Assembly: GCA_030145015.1 (NCBI GenBank)
Contig: JAQYWI010000140.1
Coordinates: 1 to 14,918, forward strand
Direction: 5' to 3'
DNA: 14,918 nt
Origin: Desulfobacterales bacterium
Lineage (GTDB): Bacteria > Desulfobacterota > Desulfobacteria > Desulfobacterales > JAHEIW01
The notes beneath the pieces are model-generated. The model had not been told where the DNA came from. It saw nothing but the letters and a program-made list of their open reading frames with translations, and did no database searches. The position numbers and the translations under genes are program-made. Every line of letters begins with the position of its first letter. The first letter of the stretch is position 1. Below are positions 13,057-14,918 of the stretch, piece after piece.

Positions 13057-14622
13057 ATGATGATTTTCGAAAGAATCGGGACCTATTTTCAGATGGTGTT
13101 TCATCTGGCATCAGACCCGTTGAATATATTAATTTTACTTTGCTCGGTAATGCTGGGGATTATTTTCGGCGCCATGCCGGGACTGACCTCGACGCTAGGA
13201 GTGGCGCTCTTGACCGCACTGACCTACAGCATGGATACGGCTACCGCCATGCTCTGCCTGCTTTCCATTTATGTCGGCGGGACCTATGGTGGATCGTATT
13301 CCGCCATTCTGATCAATATTCCCGGAACGGCCGCTTCGGCCGCCACCGCCCTGGACGGTTACCCGCTGGCCTGCAAAGGCGAAGGCGGCCGCGCCATCGG
13401 CCTGACCACCACCGCATCGGCCATCGGTACGATTATCAGCATGCTGTTTTTGGTTAGCATTTCTCCGTTAATATCCTTTTTTGCGCTGCAGTTTACTTCC
13501 TTTGAGTTTTTTCTGCTGGCATTTTTCGGCATTCTGATCAGCGGGACGCTCACCAGCCCGGATCTGGTCATCAAGGGCTGGATATCGGGTTTTCTGGGGC
13601 TTTTTCTGGCCTGTGTCGGTCGTGACCTTTTGCAGTTTTATCCCCGCTTTACCTTTGGCATTCCCCAACTTGACAGCGGCGTCGAGGTGGTACCGGTGCT
13701 GATCGGTGCCTTTGGAATTCCGCAGATTATTCAGGTCCTCAAAGACCGCTTCCAGATCGGTGAGACCCAGAAGTTTCAGCGCATCCTGCCCGAGTTCGGA
13801 ACCATTGTCAGAAATATTCCCAGAATTATTCGCTCCGCTCTCATCGGTGTGGGTATCGGCGCGGTCCCCGGCATTGGCGAAGACATCGCCGCCTGGGTAT
13901 CCTACGGAACTGCTAAAAATACGTCCAAGCATCCCGAACGCTTCGGAAAGGGCGAAATAACGGCCGTTCTTTCTACCGAGGTGGCTAACAATGCCTGCGT
14001 GGGAGGTGCCATGATTCCCCTGCTCAATCTGGGCATTCCCGGGAGCCCCCCGGCGGCCATGTTGTTGGGCGCCTTGATGCTGCACGGTGTTACACCCGGA
14101 CCCATGATTACCTTCGAACACCCCACCTTTATTATGGAAGTGGCTGCAATTTTGTTACTGGCTTCGCTAAGCATGTGGGTGGTGGGAATGCTGCTGGCCA
14201 AGCAGGTGGTTAAAGTGTTGCGGATTCCGGTTCAGCTTTTTATGCCCATTATCGGAATTCTGTGCATCATCGGCTCCTACTCGCTGGGAATGAATATCTG
14301 GAATCTGTATCTGATGCTGCCGGTGGGAATTATCAGTTATTTTCTGATCGAAATGGGGTATCCGATTGCCCCGCTGGTCATCGGCGTGATCCTGGGCCCC
14401 ATGGCGGATGAGAATTTAAGACGGGCGCTGATGGTCTCCCAGGGAAGTTTTCTGCCGGTTTTTACCCGGCCGGTATCGCTGATCCTATTTCTGGTGATTG
14501 TCTGGAGCGTGGTCAGCCAGTTCCAGATTTATAGAAATTTTAAAAACAAACTAATGGACGTCATCTTTCGGCACAAAAAACGTGAACCCGAAATTGATGC
14601 CGACGCACCCGAGGAGGAATGA
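13057..14622 (+). CDS. tctA: Tripartite tricarboxylate transporter, large permease subunit (TctA)
   Basis: A 521-residue inner-membrane permease, full family length (about 500). It has two copies of the GA-x-PG signature that mark the two pseudo-symmetric halves: GAMPGLTSTLGVALL (about 38-52) and GAVPGIGEDIAAWVSYGTAK (about 268-287). Between and around them are YGGSYSAILINIPGTAASAAT and the second-half match VGGAMIPLLNLGIPGSPPAAMLL. These loops line the substrate path. About ten to twelve transmembrane segments are visible, ending in a charged cytoplasmic tail (HKKREPEIDADAPEEE). Two adjacent ATGs (13057, 13060) are possible; GAAGGG lies about twelve bases upstream. It is 29 bases after tctB and clearly in the same operon. 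Confidence 0.95.
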   Translation: MMIFERIGTYFQMVFHLASDPLNILILLCSVMLGIIFGAMPGLTSTLGVALLTALTYSMDTATAMLCLLSIYVGGTYGGSYSAILINIPGTAASAATALDGYPLACKGEGGRAIGLTTTASAIGTIISMLFLVSISPLISFFALQFTSFEFFLLAFFGILISGTLTSPDLVIKGWISGFLGLFLACVGRDLLQFYPRFTFGIPQLDSGVEVVPVLIGAFGIPQIIQVLKDRFQIGETQKFQRILPEFGTIVRNIPRIIRSALIGVGIGAVPGIGEDIAAWVSYGTAKNTSKHPERFGKGEITAVLSTEVANNACVGGAMIPLLNLGIPGSPPAAMLLGALMLHGVTPGPMITFEHPTFIMEVAAILLLASLSMWVVGMLLAKQVVKVLRIPVQLFMPIIGILCIIGSYSLGMNIWNLYLMLPVGIISYFLIEMGYPIAPLVIGVILGPMADENLRRALMVSQGSFLPVFTRPVSLILFLVIVWSVVSQFQIYRNFKNKLMDVIFRHKKREPEIDADAPEEE

Positions 14623-14918
14623 TTCATTGATCGAGGTGTCTTCCCAAGGTCATGAATAGAACCCAACTCAAACATGTCTTTTGGCCCAATATCTTTGTTG
14701 GTGCCGCGTTTCAAATCCTCGACATACAACAGTATGCCTCCGGTTTTAAACTCGGCCCTGCCGCGATCTCGAACCAAAATCCTATTTTTGAGATGGGTTC
14801 TAGGAGTCTGTCGGAGAACCGGTGACGGTTTCCGACTGAAAATTTTTGCTCTTTGAAAATTAATCATGCAGTAATTTGGGCCAAAGCTCATAACAAAAGC
14901 CATCGATCTGATTTTCAG
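14623..14918. other. Non-coding or weakly coding 3' stretch after tctA
   Basis: No convincing gene. A 57-codon plus-strand ORF (14652-14825, MNRTQLKHVFWPNIFVGAAF and on, AAGG just upstream) and a longer minus-strand frame (14529-14903) overlap each other. The minus frame also overlaps the end of tctA, so neither can be trusted. The stretch may be remains of an older gene or element. The window ends before this is resolved. Confidence 0.35.
14810..14836 (+). terminator. Possible intrinsic terminator downstream of the tct operon
   Basis: GTCGGAGAACCG (14810-14821) pairs with CGGTTTCCGAC (14826-14836) around GTGA, with one bulged G. The stem is followed within a few bases by AATTTTTGCTCTTT. It is nearly 190 bases past the tctA stop, so it could end the operon or belong to an element remnant. 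Confidence 0.45.

Noticed and set aside
13468..14121. Minus-strand 217-codon frame inside tctA
   Set aside because: The TctA frame has full-length family motifs across it. The opposing translation is Gly/His-rich, as is typical of an antisense shadow.
14529..14903. Minus-strand 124-codon frame at the right end
   Set aside because: It overlaps the last 94 bases of tctA, has no recognised motif and no clear ribosome site. It is kept only as part of the uncertain 3' stretch.
1..14918. CRISPR arrays, tRNA or rRNA genes, intact transposase genes
   Set aside because: Looked for by eye; no regularly spaced repeats, no cloverleaf-like segments and no transposase motifs were found.

Overview
The window (about 50% GC by eye) looks like a chromosomal piece of an anaerobic deltaproteobacterium, probably a Desulfobacterales-type sulfate reducer. 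That guess rests on the mix of content: an electron-transfer flavoprotein (ETF) pair, a single-domain old-yellow-enzyme reductase, a BKACE-type beta-keto acid cleavage enzyme, a tripartite tricarboxylate transporter, and secreted TPR/caspase proteins. No marker gene fixes the taxon. I see no rRNA, tRNA, CRISPR array or intact insertion sequence.

Layout. (1) 1-373: 3' end of a metallo-beta-lactamase-fold hydrolase, convergent with (2) 389-2197, etfB-etfA on the minus strand. (3) 2198-2407: a compact divergent control region with a TetR-type palindrome and back-to-back promoters, leading to (4) 2408-3520, an NADH:flavin oxidoreductase. (5) 3531-3669: a small element with inverted-repeat ends, abutting (6) a Nudix hydrolase (3689-4078). 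(7) 4122-4666: a minus-strand MazF/PemK-type toxin with a ribbon-helix-helix antitoxin. (8) 4877-7958: three exported proteins on the plus strand: a small periplasmic helical-repeat protein, a lipoprotein with a concanavalin-like fold, and a TPR/Ig-like/caspase protease. (9) 7989-9841: minus-strand operon of an aldo/keto reductase and a BKACE enzyme. (10) 10144-14622: a GntR/FCD regulator, then tctC, tctB and tctA.

How they may work together. Regions 9 and 10 look like one divergent catabolic locus. A GntR/FCD sensor, with a perfect 10-bp inverted repeat just in front of its own gene, sits between an organic-acid importer and two enzymes able to process a keto acid. The tctC-tctB junction carries two hairpins that could let the binding protein be made in excess. 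Regions 2-4 look like a second, redox-oriented unit (ETF plus enoate-type reductase) under an unlinked TetR-like repressor. Region 8 is the least explained part: an envelope caspase with a complete catalytic dyad and a calcium-loop motif, next to a lipoprotein and a secreted protein of unknown function. All functions are read from motifs by eye; no database search was run.
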